NCBI GenBank assembly: GCA_964017195.1
Contig: OZ024894.1
Coordinates: forward strand, 30,485,120 to 30,549,119
Direction: 5' to 3'
Length of the DNA: 64,000 bases
Source: Siderastrea radians
Taxonomy: Eukaryota; Cnidaria; Anthozoa; Scleractinia; Rhizangiidae
The first letter of the stretch is position 1. The number at the start of each line of letters is the position of its first letter. Positions 24,441 through 36,208 of the stretch are shown here, piece after piece. Position numbers and translations under genes: made by a program. The notes under the pieces were generated by a model. It was given only the letters and a program-made list of their open reading frames with translations. It was not told where the DNA came from and did not search any database.

Positions 24441-24520
24441 CTCCACCGGGCAACACCGGGCAGCCCTTCGAGCCCGGGGGTGGGGAATTGTTTGAAGTGG
24501 TCTTGTCCCGGGAGTAGAGG
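24440..24520. repeat. GC-rich CCCGGGGGTGGGGAAT repeat
   Basis: GCCCGGGGGTGGGGAAT at about 24473 recurs at about 27909 and 27944, on either side of the non-LTR copy. It is probably the end of a small DNA element, and the two sides could be halves of one element opened by the retrotransposon insertion. Confidence 0.35.
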
Positions 24521-24791
24521 AGAGGGGCAAATCGAAAATAAGTTCTTGTAAAGTACGTCACTTCTCAGTTGATATGATGGCCCCGGACCGCTTGGAGAAT
24601 ATTGCCTATTTCCATTGAATATCTCCAGTATTTGTAGCAGACTGTTTAAAGAAGAATAATCTCTCAAAATTAAAATCTGTGCTCGACGGTACGTTTATTA
24701 TGAATTGTTGAACGAATGTGCGTTTGATGCGTACTCGAATGAATGGTGGTCGTCACAAACAAAGAAATATTTCTTCAGTGTGTTTATATAT

Positions 24792-27420
24792 ACAACAACA
24801 ACAACAACAACAACAACAAGCTTTATTTGCATGACTATAAGTACATACAGTATTGCAAAAGCGTAAAACTTAACTAAAGCGAAACTATAACAATCATAAT
24901 CATGTAATAGGAAAAAAAGCAATTATGTATGCGTTACATTACTTTCGTTCGATAGAAGATTATTTCGTAAAGATAAGCATCTCAAAATGAGCTTCATCAG
25001 TTGAGTATTTAAATAATAATTATCAGCATTCATTAATTTTTTGGTGGCTTGCATAGGAGGTAATTGTGTTATGTTTGGTATTTGGTTCTCTATTTTTTTG
25101 TAAAATTCATCTCTAAAACTACAGTATTTAGTACAAGGGAAAAGGAAATGAATTTCATCTTCAATTTGGTTTGATTTACACGTAGGGCAGAGTCTATTAT
25201 CCCTTGGGATTTGATCATATCTGCCAGTTTCGATCAATAATTTATGATTACCTATTCTAAGTTTCACTAATTCTTTCCTGTTATTTAGTTTTCTTGTAAG
25301 ATCTAAATAGCAGGAAGGCGTATATTCGTCCTTAAAAGTGTTATAGAATTCTAATTTTCGAAAAGTATGTTGCCAGTGTGAAATATACTTTTGTTGCATA
25401 AGACTTACATAGTGTTTAATCTTAGCATCAGTTAAGAAAGTAGGGTCAAAATCAGGCAAATTATAATATTCAGACATCCTCATAACATTAGAGTAAAAAC
25501 TATTTTTGCTGGTGTTTTGAAGATCAGATGACATTAAAAAGATTTGTTTAACAATAGAGTCATTTTCCTTATTGTGGAGATATAAGGTGTAATTAATTAT
25601 TTTTTTATTAATAGCTATTATAAGAGGAAACTTTCCAAGCTCAGCTCTACAAGCTACATTTGATACCTTACTGCTTACTTCTAAGTAACGTTTACAGTAC
25701 TGGAGATGAGCTTTTTCAATCTGTGAACTGTCGCTAGACTTGAAATCAGGTTTGGTATATACTCCCCAGATTTCACTGTTGTAAGCTATAGCTAAAATTG
25801 GAGAGATCATAGCGTCAAAAAGTTTATTTGCAAGGAATGGGGACAGATTGCTGATATGTGTGTGTTTTCTGAGGCTGAAAAGAGCGTGGAGAGCCTTCTT
25901 TTTCAATTTGGCAAGCGCCAATGAGAAGTTTCCTGTTGAAGAGATTAATGTTCCTAAGTAGGTGTAATTCTGAACAACTTCAATGTTTTCATTGTCAATA
26001 TGAAAACTATACTCAGTACATCTTTTTGCGCGTTTTTGGAAGATCATAACTTTAGTCTTTTTAGGATTGATACTTAACATCCATGAATTGCAATAGGAAG
26101 ATAACATATTTAAGCAATTTTGCAATCCTATTTTGGATCTTGATAATATTACTAGATCGTCCGCATATATATATATATAAAAGAGAATTTAATTTCGCGC
26201 CGTTTGGTAAGACAAAGGGGTCAGATAAAGTTTCTTCGAAAGAGAAAGGTATATTATAATATGCGACCTTGTCGTACATCTCTGGCATATTGAAAGGGTC
26301 GTGTTTGATTTAGCTTGATTTTGTCTAAGCTTTATAGAGCATGCAGAGCTCGAGTACAAACTCTTAATCAAATTGTAAAAGCACCCTCCGACATTTATTT
26401 GTAACAACTTACATAAGAGACCAACATGCCAAGTTGAGTTGAAAGCTATTTTGAAATCTACGAAACAAGCATATATTTTCTCGTTGTGGTTATGCACACA
26501 TTTATCTACTAACGTTCTTATTGTGAGGACATGGTCTGCTGTACGATTGTTAGGTAGGAAACCAATCTGGGAATTGTGGAGAATGTTACACGAGTTGACA
26601 TGCTTTAGCAGTCTTTGGTTTAAAATAGAACAAAACAATTTTCCTAGACAGCTTGAAACACAAATGCCCGATAATTTGACGGATCACTTCTATAACCTGA
26701 TTTATATATTGGTGTAATAAGGCCGCGACACCACGTCTCGGGCATTTTACCTGAAATAAGAATTGAATTAAAAAGTTTAAGATATACGGGCATCATGTCT
26801 TGAAGGCTAGCTTTGATCATTTCATTTTTTATTTTGTCTGAGAACGACGATTTGTTATTTTTCATTCTCTTCGCGGCTGTAACAATTTCATTTTCGGTAA
26901 TGAAGTAGTCTAAAGAGGCCATCTGATCTTTACGACTTCCAAGGTATGTCAAGTCATTAATAATTGACTGCTGTGTAGGATTCAAAGGCTTTTCCGAGTG
27001 AAGTGACTGAACGGAAATAATTGAGCCATCTTTCCTCCGATACTAATGGGATATCTTTACCTTTTTAGGTGTCATCCATCGATTTTAAACATTGTCAAAA
27101 GTGTTTCTTATCCACATTTTCTGCACTTTTTTCTAATTCCGTAATCTTGAGTTGTAACACTCAGTTTGTTTTCTACTCAAAAGCTTTTTATAATCTGCTA
27201 AGGCAATATGATACTTCTCCCGCAAGTTTTAATTTAAGGGGTCCCCGTGTTTTTGGTTTGAGAGCTTTCTAACCTCGTGTCTTTTGAAACGACAGTCTTT
27301 ATCAAACCATTTTTTATTGGATACTGGCTTCATTTTTTTGCGAAGTTTTGGTTTTCTTGTCTTCAAGCTTCTTTTAGCTGCTGAGATTAGCATGTTCCCC
27401 ACTTTTTTTAGCCTGGTGTT
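24792..27420 (-). pseudogene. Decayed non-LTR retrotransposon ORF2 (reverse transcriptase)
   Basis: Read on the minus strand, consecutive frames carry parts of one ORF2. First come pre-RT linker pieces (27420-27000) with several stops. RT fingers follow at 26985-26644, with an NNKSSFSDKI-type motif and ITPIYKSG. The palm at 26638-26190 has a FVDFKIAFNS motif where FVDFxKAFDS is usual, and the catalytic YADD is at about 26169-26155. A 400-codon frame (26125-24923) follows with the thumb, a long connection and a C-terminal zinc motif C-P-x-C followed by H and C. At least three frameshifts or stops break it. The apurinic endonuclease domain is missing (5' truncation). The 3' end carries a (TTG)n tail (plus 24792-24819). 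RT and tail style suggest the CR1/L2/Rex1-like part of the non-LTR tree; the exact clade is uncertain. Confidence 0.8.
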
Positions 27421-27904
27421 AACATCTAGAAAGAGTTGTCGTCATCAAGATAATCTCGTATGAGCATTTGAAGATCAGGTGAGCACAAGACATCTTTGAA
27501 TATTTAAAATAAGATGACTTAAGTAAACTCTATATAAAAACGGATGCACAGCTTTATGTTAAACAGAGATCTCAGTCCAGTTTTTTTTGTGAAACAAGCT
27601 AAGAAAAACTCCTTGAAATGCTTCCATCAATTTGTTCATGGGCCTCTTGTGCGTATGCGCTATATTTAGAATAAAACATGTGGCGAAGAAAATTTCTTTA
27701 CTTGCCAGCCGTACGCCAGTGCAGGTAGAGGTTTTCTTCAGTTTTCTGTTCATGTTTTTATTATATTATGCATGTAGTGTCCTTCGTTCAATAAACTCTA
27801 GAAAAACGTTTACGTTCTTGTCAAAACGTCTGGTTTTGCTATTGTACGGAAATCAATATCGTCATTTAGGTTTTGTACACAAAGCAACGTATTTGTGGTC
27901 AATG

Positions 27905-28015
27905 AGGTGTTCCGGGGGTGGGGAATCGTCTCTTTCTGTGTGCCCGGGGGTGGGGAATAGACTGCCAAGTGAGAAAAAAATTGCAAATCCCCGGGGGTAG
28001 GCCCCGGGGGATGGT
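27905..28015. repeat. GC-rich CCCGGGGGTGGGGAAT repeat, second locus
   Basis: Two GGGGGTGGGGAAT blocks about 35 bp apart, followed by CCCCGGGGGTAGGCCCCGGGG, related to the segment at 24440-24520. Confidence 0.35.
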
Positions 28016-28047
28016 AACAGGTAGAATTGAACCATGCATAATATTGA

Positions 28048-28320
28048 GTGATAAACAAAATTAATTCAAACGTAAGCTTAACTTGAGATTAAGTGAAGCC
28101 AAATAAAATTATTGAAATTCAAGCAAACAATTCATAAGTGATAAACAAAATTAATTCACACATAACCTTATAGTCTTGAGCTTAAGTGAAGCCCAATAAA
28201 ATTATTGAAATTCAAGCAAACAATTCATAAGTGATAAACAAAATTAATTCACACATAAGCTTAAGTCTTGAGCTTAAGTGAAGCCACATAAAATTATCGA
28301 AATTTAAGCAAGCAATTCAG
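28048..28320. repeat. Tandem repeat, three units of 90-93 bp
   Basis: GTGATAAACAAAATTAATTC begins at 28048, 28138 and 28231. Units are about 90% alike by eye and contain GCTTAAGTGAAGCC and TTCAAGCAAACAATTCA. Confidence 0.85.
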
Positions 28321-29432
28321 AAATCAGAATTAGGGTTAAAAATATTTAAGACCTACTTCAGTAGATTCATAAATGAGGATGTGCTTTTTCATCGATTCGT
28401 TACTTGCATGGATTTTGGTAGGGGTTTTGCCGAGGACATTGTAAACAATGACTGGATTCAGTGTTTAAAAGAACGAGGCATATATCAATTATGTTATTCT
28501 TTTGTTAGTCAATGAGTTAACATCTTGACGATTCGCGTTGGTACTTGTTTTCGCCTTTTACTTCATTGCATGCTTTCATAAGCTGTTTTCTCCTTTGCCC
28601 CCGCTGGCTACACTTTGCTCCGTGAAAACAAAACACACTGGTATTCTTGAAAGTCGAGAAAAGCGGGTTATCGTCGTAAACATAAATAACTGGAAATATT
28701 ATATTTATGACCAAAGCCAAGACAAATTTCTCTTTGTTCGAGATAACGGGGAATTGGAAATAAGCGAGTTGAGATAGTGGGATCCTTCTAAATAAAAGTG
28801 AATTTCCCATACCGTAATATTCTGTGAAATGATTGAAAAATTCCGAGAAATTCACCCAGGAAACTCAGCAATCAGATCTTCACGCTGGTTCAATTAAAGC
28901 ATCAGGCCAAAGCAATCCATATTTCTCCTCTCAATAAAGACATTCATATTCCACTTAATAGGCATTCGGGACCGACAGTCGAGTTTCTTTAGCCTATCTT
29001 TTTATTTCTAAAGTTGAAAAGGTATTGTGTTCTCGTTCTCATCCACGCGCACGGCCATTTTGTGAGATCTTGTAATATGATACCATCACCTTTGCACTAC
29101 CCCATCAAATTGTGTTCCCTTATTTCGGCTTGTTTTGTTTTGTCTTTTTGTTTTTTTCCTCTGTTTTTCACTTTCTACGAGTAGTATTAAATGACATATC
29201 GTGAAAGGTGCGGTTTAAGTTTTGACGAAAAGTTCCCTTTTGTAACAGTGCATTTTTTTTAAACAAACTTTGCTAAAGCACAGAAATTGATTTCAGCCGA
29301 ACACCTTCTAACTTCATGCTGTCCTTGGCGTAAATTTCTCCTCCATTCTCTCTCTCCATTACGATTTCTTCCCCTTGTTCATCTGCAAAATAAAATAAAA
29401 AAACGTAGACTAAATTATTCGGTGGTACAAAA
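28321..29432. other. Unassigned sequence
   Basis: Overlapping frames on both strands at 28517-28855 have no recognisable domain and no splice support. No gene called. Confidence 0.25.
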
Positions 29433-29436
29433 TTAA

Positions 29437-30031
29437 CCCTATTTAGCCTGGGGGGGGGGGGGCACATTGTGCCCGCACTGACTTTAACGAACTATAACTT
29501 TTAAACGGCTGGCCGAATAATCACCAAATCTGGTGACTTTTCCTAAAATTTATCAGAGAATACTTTCCTGTGTCAATGACGTGTCTATGATGATTGACCT
29601 TTCCATAGCAACCGCCTTCTCAGGAGTGTATTTTGACTATTTTTTGTCGTTTTTCAGTCGTTTTTTCAGTTTTTTACCCTTAGTTTGTAAGAAAAAGATA
29701 ATCCTTTGCTTTTTTGTGCTCATTTTGATTAAGTATGTTTCCTAGAACAAATTCATGTATTTTTCGATGTCGTCATTGTCAACTGTATGACTGCAGGTTT
29801 GGGATCCAAGATGGCAACCTCAAATTCAAAATGGGGGGGTTTGTGACGCCATTATGACGTCATGACACGTCATTATTGACACGTCATAATACCAATCTGT
29901 TAAGCTAATGACGTACTAAATACGTGCCAAGTTTCATCACAAGAGCGTTAATACTTTTCGAGATCTGTATGGGGGGACCTTGTGCCCCCCCCCCAGGCTC
30001 AGAAACTCAAAAAAGCCCAGGCGAAATAGGG
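29437..30031. mobile_element. TTAA-flanked MITE, piggyBac-like
   Basis: TTAA at 29433-29436 and 30032-30035 flank a 595-bp interval whose ends are inverted: CCCTATTTAGCCTGGG at the left and CCCAGGCGAAATAGGG at the right. Both ends carry a G/C-run next to the TIR (29449-29462 and 29986-29995). TTAA duplication with CCC-starting termini is the piggyBac pattern. There is no coding capacity. Confidence 0.8.
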
Positions 30032-30035
30032 TTAA

Positions 30036-31865
30036 CATGAAAAGTCAAGAAAAAATGCGAAGCTAACGTCCAGTTTACCATGCCATTGGCAATAAGCTGG
30101 GTCAAAATTTGCCTCATGTAAGGATGTCATGAAATGCGACGTACGTACGTATGTACGTACGGCGCACGCGCCTGCGAGCCATTCCGCTTGCCATGACCAT
30201 AAAAAATTACCAGCATGCCTCTTAGTGTGAGTATGGGGCTCCACTTTTGCGGCCTTCGGCTGCAAAGGAGTTCCGCTATGATCCACTTTCGTATATCCGT
30301 TTTCCTTGCAAATTCAAACCTCAGTTTGCATGTCAAATTTCGCAAAAATTGAGGTAACTAAGATAATTACATCCACCATAAAGATCAGCTGACAAATCGT
30401 TGTGTTAAAATCGAATATTGTAAATGAGCCTATTAATCTAGCCTACAACCATAGCTAGCGCGCAAGTCTGTCGCAAGAAGGTCTACCGCTAAGGACTTGT
30501 TCATTCAACTTAACATAACTACCAAACTTCGGGAAGAATTAACCCCTTGGTAAGATCTAGAACGCTAATTCAAGACAGATAGAGATTCCTAAAACAACTA
30601 AACGTCTCCCGATAACCTGAAAAAGCATTTTGTTTATATGGAGTTAAGGTATCAGCCACCCTTCAGGACCGTTTGCGCGCGGATTGCTCCAGTTTTTGTT
30701 GTTTTCATGAAAAACCCTATAAACTATACATTTTTTGGCAGCTTAAGAATTCTAGAAATGAATTTTTACTCAAAAATAGGCAAAAGTTTACATCGCCCAC
30801 AATGCAATTGTCTTTCGCGACATGTACTTACAGTGGTCGATTTTTCAAGGGGCGGCATAATGATTTGTATGTTCAGAGTTAGTCCGCTTTGATTGGTCAG
30901 TAGGTTTAGCTCTGGGAATACCTAGGTCTTTTCGCAGAATTCAGCTACTGTCAATCAAACGGTTGGAAGTGCGAAGTAAATCTCAAGGTGAGATTAAGTG
31001 GACAAAAGCGTCCTAATTATGCGGCGTTCCCAATTCAAAGCGGTTTGACACAACTGAGCTGCGACTCCGTATATTGTTTTGGTTTTATAGCGTTACCCAA
31101 AATAATTTCATACAAGCTAGACCGCTTTATACTGATAAACGGTGACAAGACATCGAGCATTTTGGGCAGAACACGCTGTTTTAATTTTTCGAATTGGGAT
31201 TTCAAATGAGCGCTAAAGCACTAGTCTTACTCAACGAAAGGGTTGTGAAGGGAACTCGTTACGAACAAAGGGAAAGACTCGCGCTTCGTAACACTGAGAA
31301 AATTAACGAAGTAATTGTTGAAGTAAAATTCACGCAGATCAAGCATTCTTAAGAGCGATGCTCAAACAGCAAGCCTTCCGATATTCTATTTAGACTGCTA
31401 GCAGTTCAGCAATCTTAATCACTGCCTAGTCATTATTATTTGTATTTTTTTCAAAGCGCAATTCGAGGCGAGCGCTAAGAGCGAGTCACTCTCGACGAAA
31501 GGAGAAAGGTTCACTTTTCTCGCTCTCCTTAACTCGGCGTCGGAAAAAAACAGACTGAAACGGTCTGTTGTGTACGCAGACTAGAAGGCACACATTGCGT
31601 GGGTCAATCGCTCTAACCACCGACCGGTTACCAATCGGTCAAATCGACGTTGAAGAAATTATGTAAGCTAGGTTTTCCTTTGGTAGCACAAAATGGTTTA
31701 CTTTTCAGTTAGGGGTTTTCAAGCATCTCTGTTGAAACATCTATTAGAACATGGTCACACCCACTCAGTGTCCAGCATTTCGAGGTCTATATTCCATAAA
31801 CTGTCTTAAATTATGTAAAGTAGCAGGGACTTTGAAGCACAGGGAAATTGTGGGGTAAAAGTACA
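30036..31865. other. Unassigned sequence
   Basis: A GTACGTAC-type simple repeat is at 30138-30162. No domain is recognised in the open stretches 30638-30892 and 30988-31209. No tRNA could be supported. Confidence 0.25.
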
Positions 31866-32009
31866 GAGAATTTCTGCATTTATTAGTGGTTCTATATAGA
31901 GCATACTAATGAGGCTTTGTTTTCTTTGTTTGGAAGCCTCATTAGTATGCTCTATATAGAGCATACTAATGACTAAGTAGAAACTACTAATGAATGCAAA
32001 AATTCTCTT
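31866..32009. mobile_element. Small palindromic MITE with perfect 25-bp hairpin core
   Basis: Outer arms AGAGAATTTCTGCATTTATT (31866) and their inverse near 31984-32009 surround inner arms at 31892-31916 and 31935-31959 that pair perfectly over 25 bp with an 18-base loop. A third partial copy of the arm (AGCATACTAATGA) follows. The unit is about 144 bp with no coding. Confidence 0.7.
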
Positions 32010-32154
32010 ATAACTAAATCGATAAAAACAACAGCTTCAACGGCGAGGTCAAGAAAACAACAAAAAATTGAATCTTGTAATAACGAAGCAAAAAGGAAAT
32101 CGAAAGAAAAACCATTACTTTCCAGCTTTACATGAAATAAAAAATGTTCACACC

Positions 32155-32290
32155 TTAATGGAAATAGAATGACAGACTTGTTTCTCCGCGTTTGCCGGAC
32201 TACGAGTGTTGTACTTGAACATGTCTTTGGTCTCTTGGCTTTCCCTGCGGGTTCCCCACTTGCTGGTGCCGGTGGTCGTAGCGCGTAGAA
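32155..32290 (-). other. Possible exon (minus strand), weak
   Basis: An open minus frame rich in Pro, Ala, Lys and Arg ends at a donor-like TTAAG|GTGTGAAC. No acceptor is convincing and the protein is not recognised. Listed only because the donor and composition stand out. Confidence 0.2.
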
Positions 32291-32577
32291 GACTGCTTTC
32301 ACCAGTGTAAATCTAGTAAACCTTGTGGGGCAATCCCTGCCTACAGTTCCTCAGTCCGTGTATTGGTTCATGGCTGATTACGCATCAACTGCGATAAACA
32401 ACGCGGTGAAGCACTCTCAGTAAAACATTGCAACTCAAAGGCGTGTGTACAATAGCAAGAATATCGTAAACAAAATAGCAACGTGATTTCAAGATGAGAA
32501 CTAAAAAATTAAAATGCAAAAATACAATTTGCACGCAAAATCGAAATTCTTCGTAGGTGTGACCATGCTCGCAAGTT

Positions 32578-32613
32578 AGAATGCCACTCGGCCTGCGGCC
32601 TCGTGGCATTCTA
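32578..32613. repeat. Perfect 11-bp stem hairpin
   Basis: TAGAATGCCAC and its exact inverse GTGGCATTCTA enclose a 15-base GC-rich loop (CGGCCTGCGGCC). Unknown role; it could be the end of a foldback element or a terminator-like structure. Confidence 0.5.
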
Positions 32614-32705
32614 TCTTTGCTCGGGACACTATATCCCATAGAACACTAGCGTTCATTGTCGAACCCTTACTTACATTTGAATTTTTGCGGTAGTCGATGC
32701 GGGTC

Positions 32706-32747
32706 GTGTCTAAAAGTACACACGAGTGACCACGAGTGACCACGAGC
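32706..32747 (+). repeat. Minisatellite head at 5' edge of BEL fragment
   Basis: TGTCTAAAAGTACACACGAG followed by two TGACCACGAG units. The same head plus about 17 units stands at 34893-35088, after the LTR. Confidence 0.7.
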
Positions 32748-34042
32748 GCAAGCTCGACGCCTTCGTAGACTCAGACGGCGTCACCAGAGTAGGTGGACGT
32801 CTTAAACTATCAAGTCTTCCAGATGGGTCCAAACACACAGCTTTGTTACCGAAGACAGGTCCGGTGACTGATCTCATCATCAGGCATTACCATCATAAAG
32901 TGCAGCACCAAGGCAGAGGAATCACAGCAAATGAAATTCGAGCAAGTGGATATTGGATCATAGGAGCCTCAACAGCAGTAGCAACCGCAATATCCAAGTA
33001 CATCAAGTGTCGTAAGCTGCGAGGTGCTGTACAGGAGCAACGTATGGCCGAGTTACCTGATTATCGAGTGGAACCCGCACCTCCGTTCTCTAACTGCGCT
33101 GTCGATTACTTTGGCCCCCTTGTAATTAAGGAAGGCCGTAAGGAGCTAAAGCGGTACGGAGTGCTCTTTACTTGTATGGCATCCAGAGCTATACATCTTG
33201 AAGTGGCAGCCACCCTGGAGACCGACTCGTTCATCAATGCTCTGTGCAGGTTCATATGCCGAAGAGGTCCCATCCGTCAGTTACGAAGTGATCAAGGGAC
33301 AAATTTCGTAGGCGCTAGAAGAGAGCTGAAATAAGCGTTAGACGAGCTCAACCACACTAAGATCAGAAGCGAGCTACTGCGCCACGGCTGTGACTGGTTC
33401 GTTTTCAAGTTGAATGTTCCCTTGGCCAGTCATATGGGAGGAGTGTGGGAATGCCAGATCCGTTCAGACCGTAATGTGCTGGAGGCCCTACTACAGAGTA
33501 ATGGCTCGCAGCTGAATGAAGAGTCTTTAAGAACGCTGCTGTGCGAAGCAGAGGCAATTGTTAACAGCCGCCCTCTCACGGTCGACTCGCTTAATGACCC
33601 ACTATCGCTGAACCCGTTGACTCCGAATCACCTGCTGACAATGAAAACGAAGGTTGTCCTCCCACCTCCGGGCGTGTTCCAGTCGGCTGATAAGTACTGC
33701 AGGAAAAGATGGAGGCGCGTGCAACATCTTGCCAACGAATTCTGGGTCAGGTGAAAGAAAGAATGTTTGCTGAGTTTGCAGCAACGGCAACGGTGGACGA
33801 AACCGAGAAGGAACATGTGCGTTGGTGACGTTGTGATCATCAAGGATGAGGATGAGCCCTGCAACAAGTGGCAGCTTGCGCGAGTAACTCAGACCTTTTA
33901 GAGTGCCGATGGTCATGTGCGTAAAGTGGAAGTTGCAGTTGCTGATCGTGAGTTGGACAACAGCGGCAAGAAAGTAAAGCCTATCAAGTTCCTGGAACGT
34001 CCCATCCAGAAACTAGTGCTGTTGCAGGAGACAGAGAGCTGA
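32741..34042 (+). pseudogene. BEL/Pao integrase and C-terminal domain, copy A
   Basis: This fragment of a Pao-type pol covers, in order, the H2C2 zinc-binding region, the integrase core and the terminal DUF5641-type domain (about 33757-34042). The core has D in CAVDYFGP, D in LRSDQGTNFVGA and E in GGVWE. Three defects are visible. The first cysteine of the CxxC pair reads Tyr (KYIKCRK). GAA has become TAA at 33332-33334. A TGA at 33752-33754 replaces the Trp expected in the WVRW region. The Tyr and the TGA are shared with copy B on the minus strand; the TAA is private. The 5' side ends abruptly at the TGACCACGAG minisatellite, so RT and protease are missing. Confidence 0.85.
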
Positions 34043-34131
34043 GGCTCATCCCCGACGAGGAGCCTCATACTAATGCAGCTATGAACTTTGAACTTTTCTT
34101 TGTTTGTGAAATGATCATTTCAGGGGAGCCA

Positions 34132-34830
34132 CGTAACGGCATTGTACGCCCACTCCCCGGACATTTAATTTAAGTTTTGTTGTATCTTTTTAAATTACGT
34201 TTTGTGGCTGATAATTTACACGTGATTTTAAAATAGTTATACTTCCGCCCGAAACCGCATTTTAGTTAGTTGACTTTGGTCCTGGTAGTGCACAGATCAG
34301 TGCAAGTTTTCAGTGGAGTAAGTCGTAAGAACACTGAAGGTTTTGGAATAAGATCGGCAAAGCGGGACTGTTATGTAAGTAACTTTTTCCTTTAAGTGAT
34401 TTTATTCTTCTCTAAAGTTCAGATATTCTTCTCCATAGTTTAGATCGCAATTTTGTTAAGTTTCAACCACTTGGCAGGGCATTTGATTGCTGTTTGAAGC
34501 CTGCCAATACGGTTTTCGTCGATATTAGTTACGTTTTTCACTTGTTTGTGAGCTATATACCTCGTTTATTGTTTAAGCGTTTTAGTAGTGTAATAATTTG
34601 ATTTTGTTGATTGCGCATGCTAGATTTTTGGTTTAAACCTACGATTCTGCAATGGAATGTTTGGAATGTTAGTATACCTTTTACTACATTTTAGCTTAGT
34701 TTTTCTTTGTATTAGTATTTCAGTTTACGATATGATCTTGGATTCTTGGCTTCTTGTAATAAATCGATCAAGTTAATTCAAGTGACTGTCCGTAAAGTAT
34801 ATCCCCGCGATTCATAGTGCGTCTAAGCTA
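34132..34830 (+). repeat. BEL/Pao 3' LTR, copy A (end approximate)
   Basis: The polypurine tract AGGGGAGCCA (34123-34132) precedes CGTAACGGCATTG. Copy B has TGTAACGGCATTG, so the LTR starts with TG and copy A has lost it by a T-to-C change. An AATAAA signal lies at about 34759. The right border is not certain; no second LTR is present for comparison. Confidence 0.55.
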
Positions 34831-34892
34831 GCAAAGTTAGTTGTTGAAGCTTTGGGTGACGACCGCTACATAATGAATCACTGTTCTCGCAT

Positions 34893-35088
34893 CGACGGTA
34901 GTGTCTAAAGGTACACACGAGTGACCACGAGTGGCCACGAGTGACCACGAATGACCACGAGTGACCACGAGTGACCACGAGTGACCACGAGTTGACCACG
35001 AGTGACCACGAGTGACCACGAGTGACCACGAGTGACCACGAGTGACCACGAGTTGACCACGAGTGACCACGAGTGACCACGAGTGAGA
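34893..35088 (+). repeat. TGACCACGAG minisatellite
   Basis: About 17 tandem 10-bp units, two of which carry an extra T (GTTGACCACGAG), preceded by the TGTCTAAAGGTACACACGAG head. The array translates as a repetitive WSLVVTRGH frame, which is an artefact of the repeat. Confidence 0.9.
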
Positions 35089-35162
35089 ATGCATCAAAAA
35101 ATTTTGTTGACGTCATGATGACGTCAGCATCACATCATTTTTATCAAGTAATCACTATTTAA

Positions 35163-36208
35163 AGAGCCAGTGTCACCCAAAGCGCTTTACGCGGTTGTGT
35201 TTTTGTTTTGAAACAGCTTTTTGCGTTTGGGTAACGCGTTTGCCGGACTTTTCGCAAATTATACCTTGCAAACTGGCCTTTCAGCGAGCTGATATGTACA
35301 ATAGTAACCTCTAAAAATAGAAATATTTTCATTGCTAGATGTTACTGGAGAAAACAACTCAAGATGTGAATTTGTAGTCAACGCTTATGGAGCTATTATA
35401 ACCGATCGATCGATCGATCGATCGATCTCGATGTACGTAAAACCACTTTGCAGCCACTTCCACTCGATACAAAAATAAAACAAAAACAAGTAGTAAGAAT
35501 ATTGACGTCTTCATCGCTAGATGTCACTGGAGAAAAGTACTCAAGATCTGACTTCGCAGTCAATGCGTGTACATGAATATATTACAGTCCGATCGATTGA
35601 TCGCGCGATCGATCGCAAAACCAGAATATAGTTACTTACACTTTTTGTAAACATAAAACATAAACAGAGAGTGAACACAAGGAATAATTAAGCAAAACAC
35701 CACAAGCTCGTGACCATACGCATTATTTTGGAGCAGGCCCTTAGCTACTGTTATTTTGTGACCACAATGTAAATTAACGTTCCTTCTGTTTTCATCCGGC
35801 AACGAACGTAGCACTATTTCGGCGAACGCAGTGTCAGTACTGTTGCTGAAACCCACAGTTGTTCATCTTTCTCTCCGCTTCTCATAGACGGACTCCTTCA
35901 GCCGTACAACTTTGGCAGAGCACGGAAGACTCGGCCTTCGCCTCAGCTTTCCTGAACCCTACGAAGCATCCAATTGAAAGACCTCCTTCTCCACCGCCAA
36001 AACACTTCAGAATTCGGAAATATGCAACGAAATCGATACGACGGCACTTAAATGTCAAGTCAAAATTCACACTGGTGCTTTCGGATCGCTAACAGCAGCG
36101 ATGGAAGAAGATACAAATCAGACTTCACAACAATCAAGAAAATGGCGGATGTTTCATATATGAAAATTGTACCTCGGGGCGCAAAGCACTTTGGGTGACA
36201 CTGGCTCT
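35163..36208. mobile_element. TTAA-targeting DNA element, 1046 bp, with proven empty site
   Basis: TTAA stands on both sides (35159-35162 and 36209-36212). The ends are inverted: AGAGCCAGTGTCACCCAAAG at the left and its inverse at the right. The paralogous arm B has the same flanks joined by a single TTAA at 43702-43705, an empty site. The termini do not start with CCC, so Kolobok-like is as likely as piggyBac-like. The interior has a diverged 190-bp duplication with ATCG runs (35404-35427 and 35591-35618) and no transposase. Confidence 0.85.

Noticed and set aside
3001..28320. CRISPR array among the tandem repeats
   Set aside because: Units are contiguous without unique spacers, and the sequence is eukaryotic.
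31575..31650. tRNA-like segment on the minus strand
   Set aside because: A possible A-box-like stretch but no B box and no cloverleaf pairing.
34823..35116. VVTRGHSWSL repeat protein
   Set aside because: Translation of a 10-bp minisatellite; overlapping frames give the same pattern and there is no start context.
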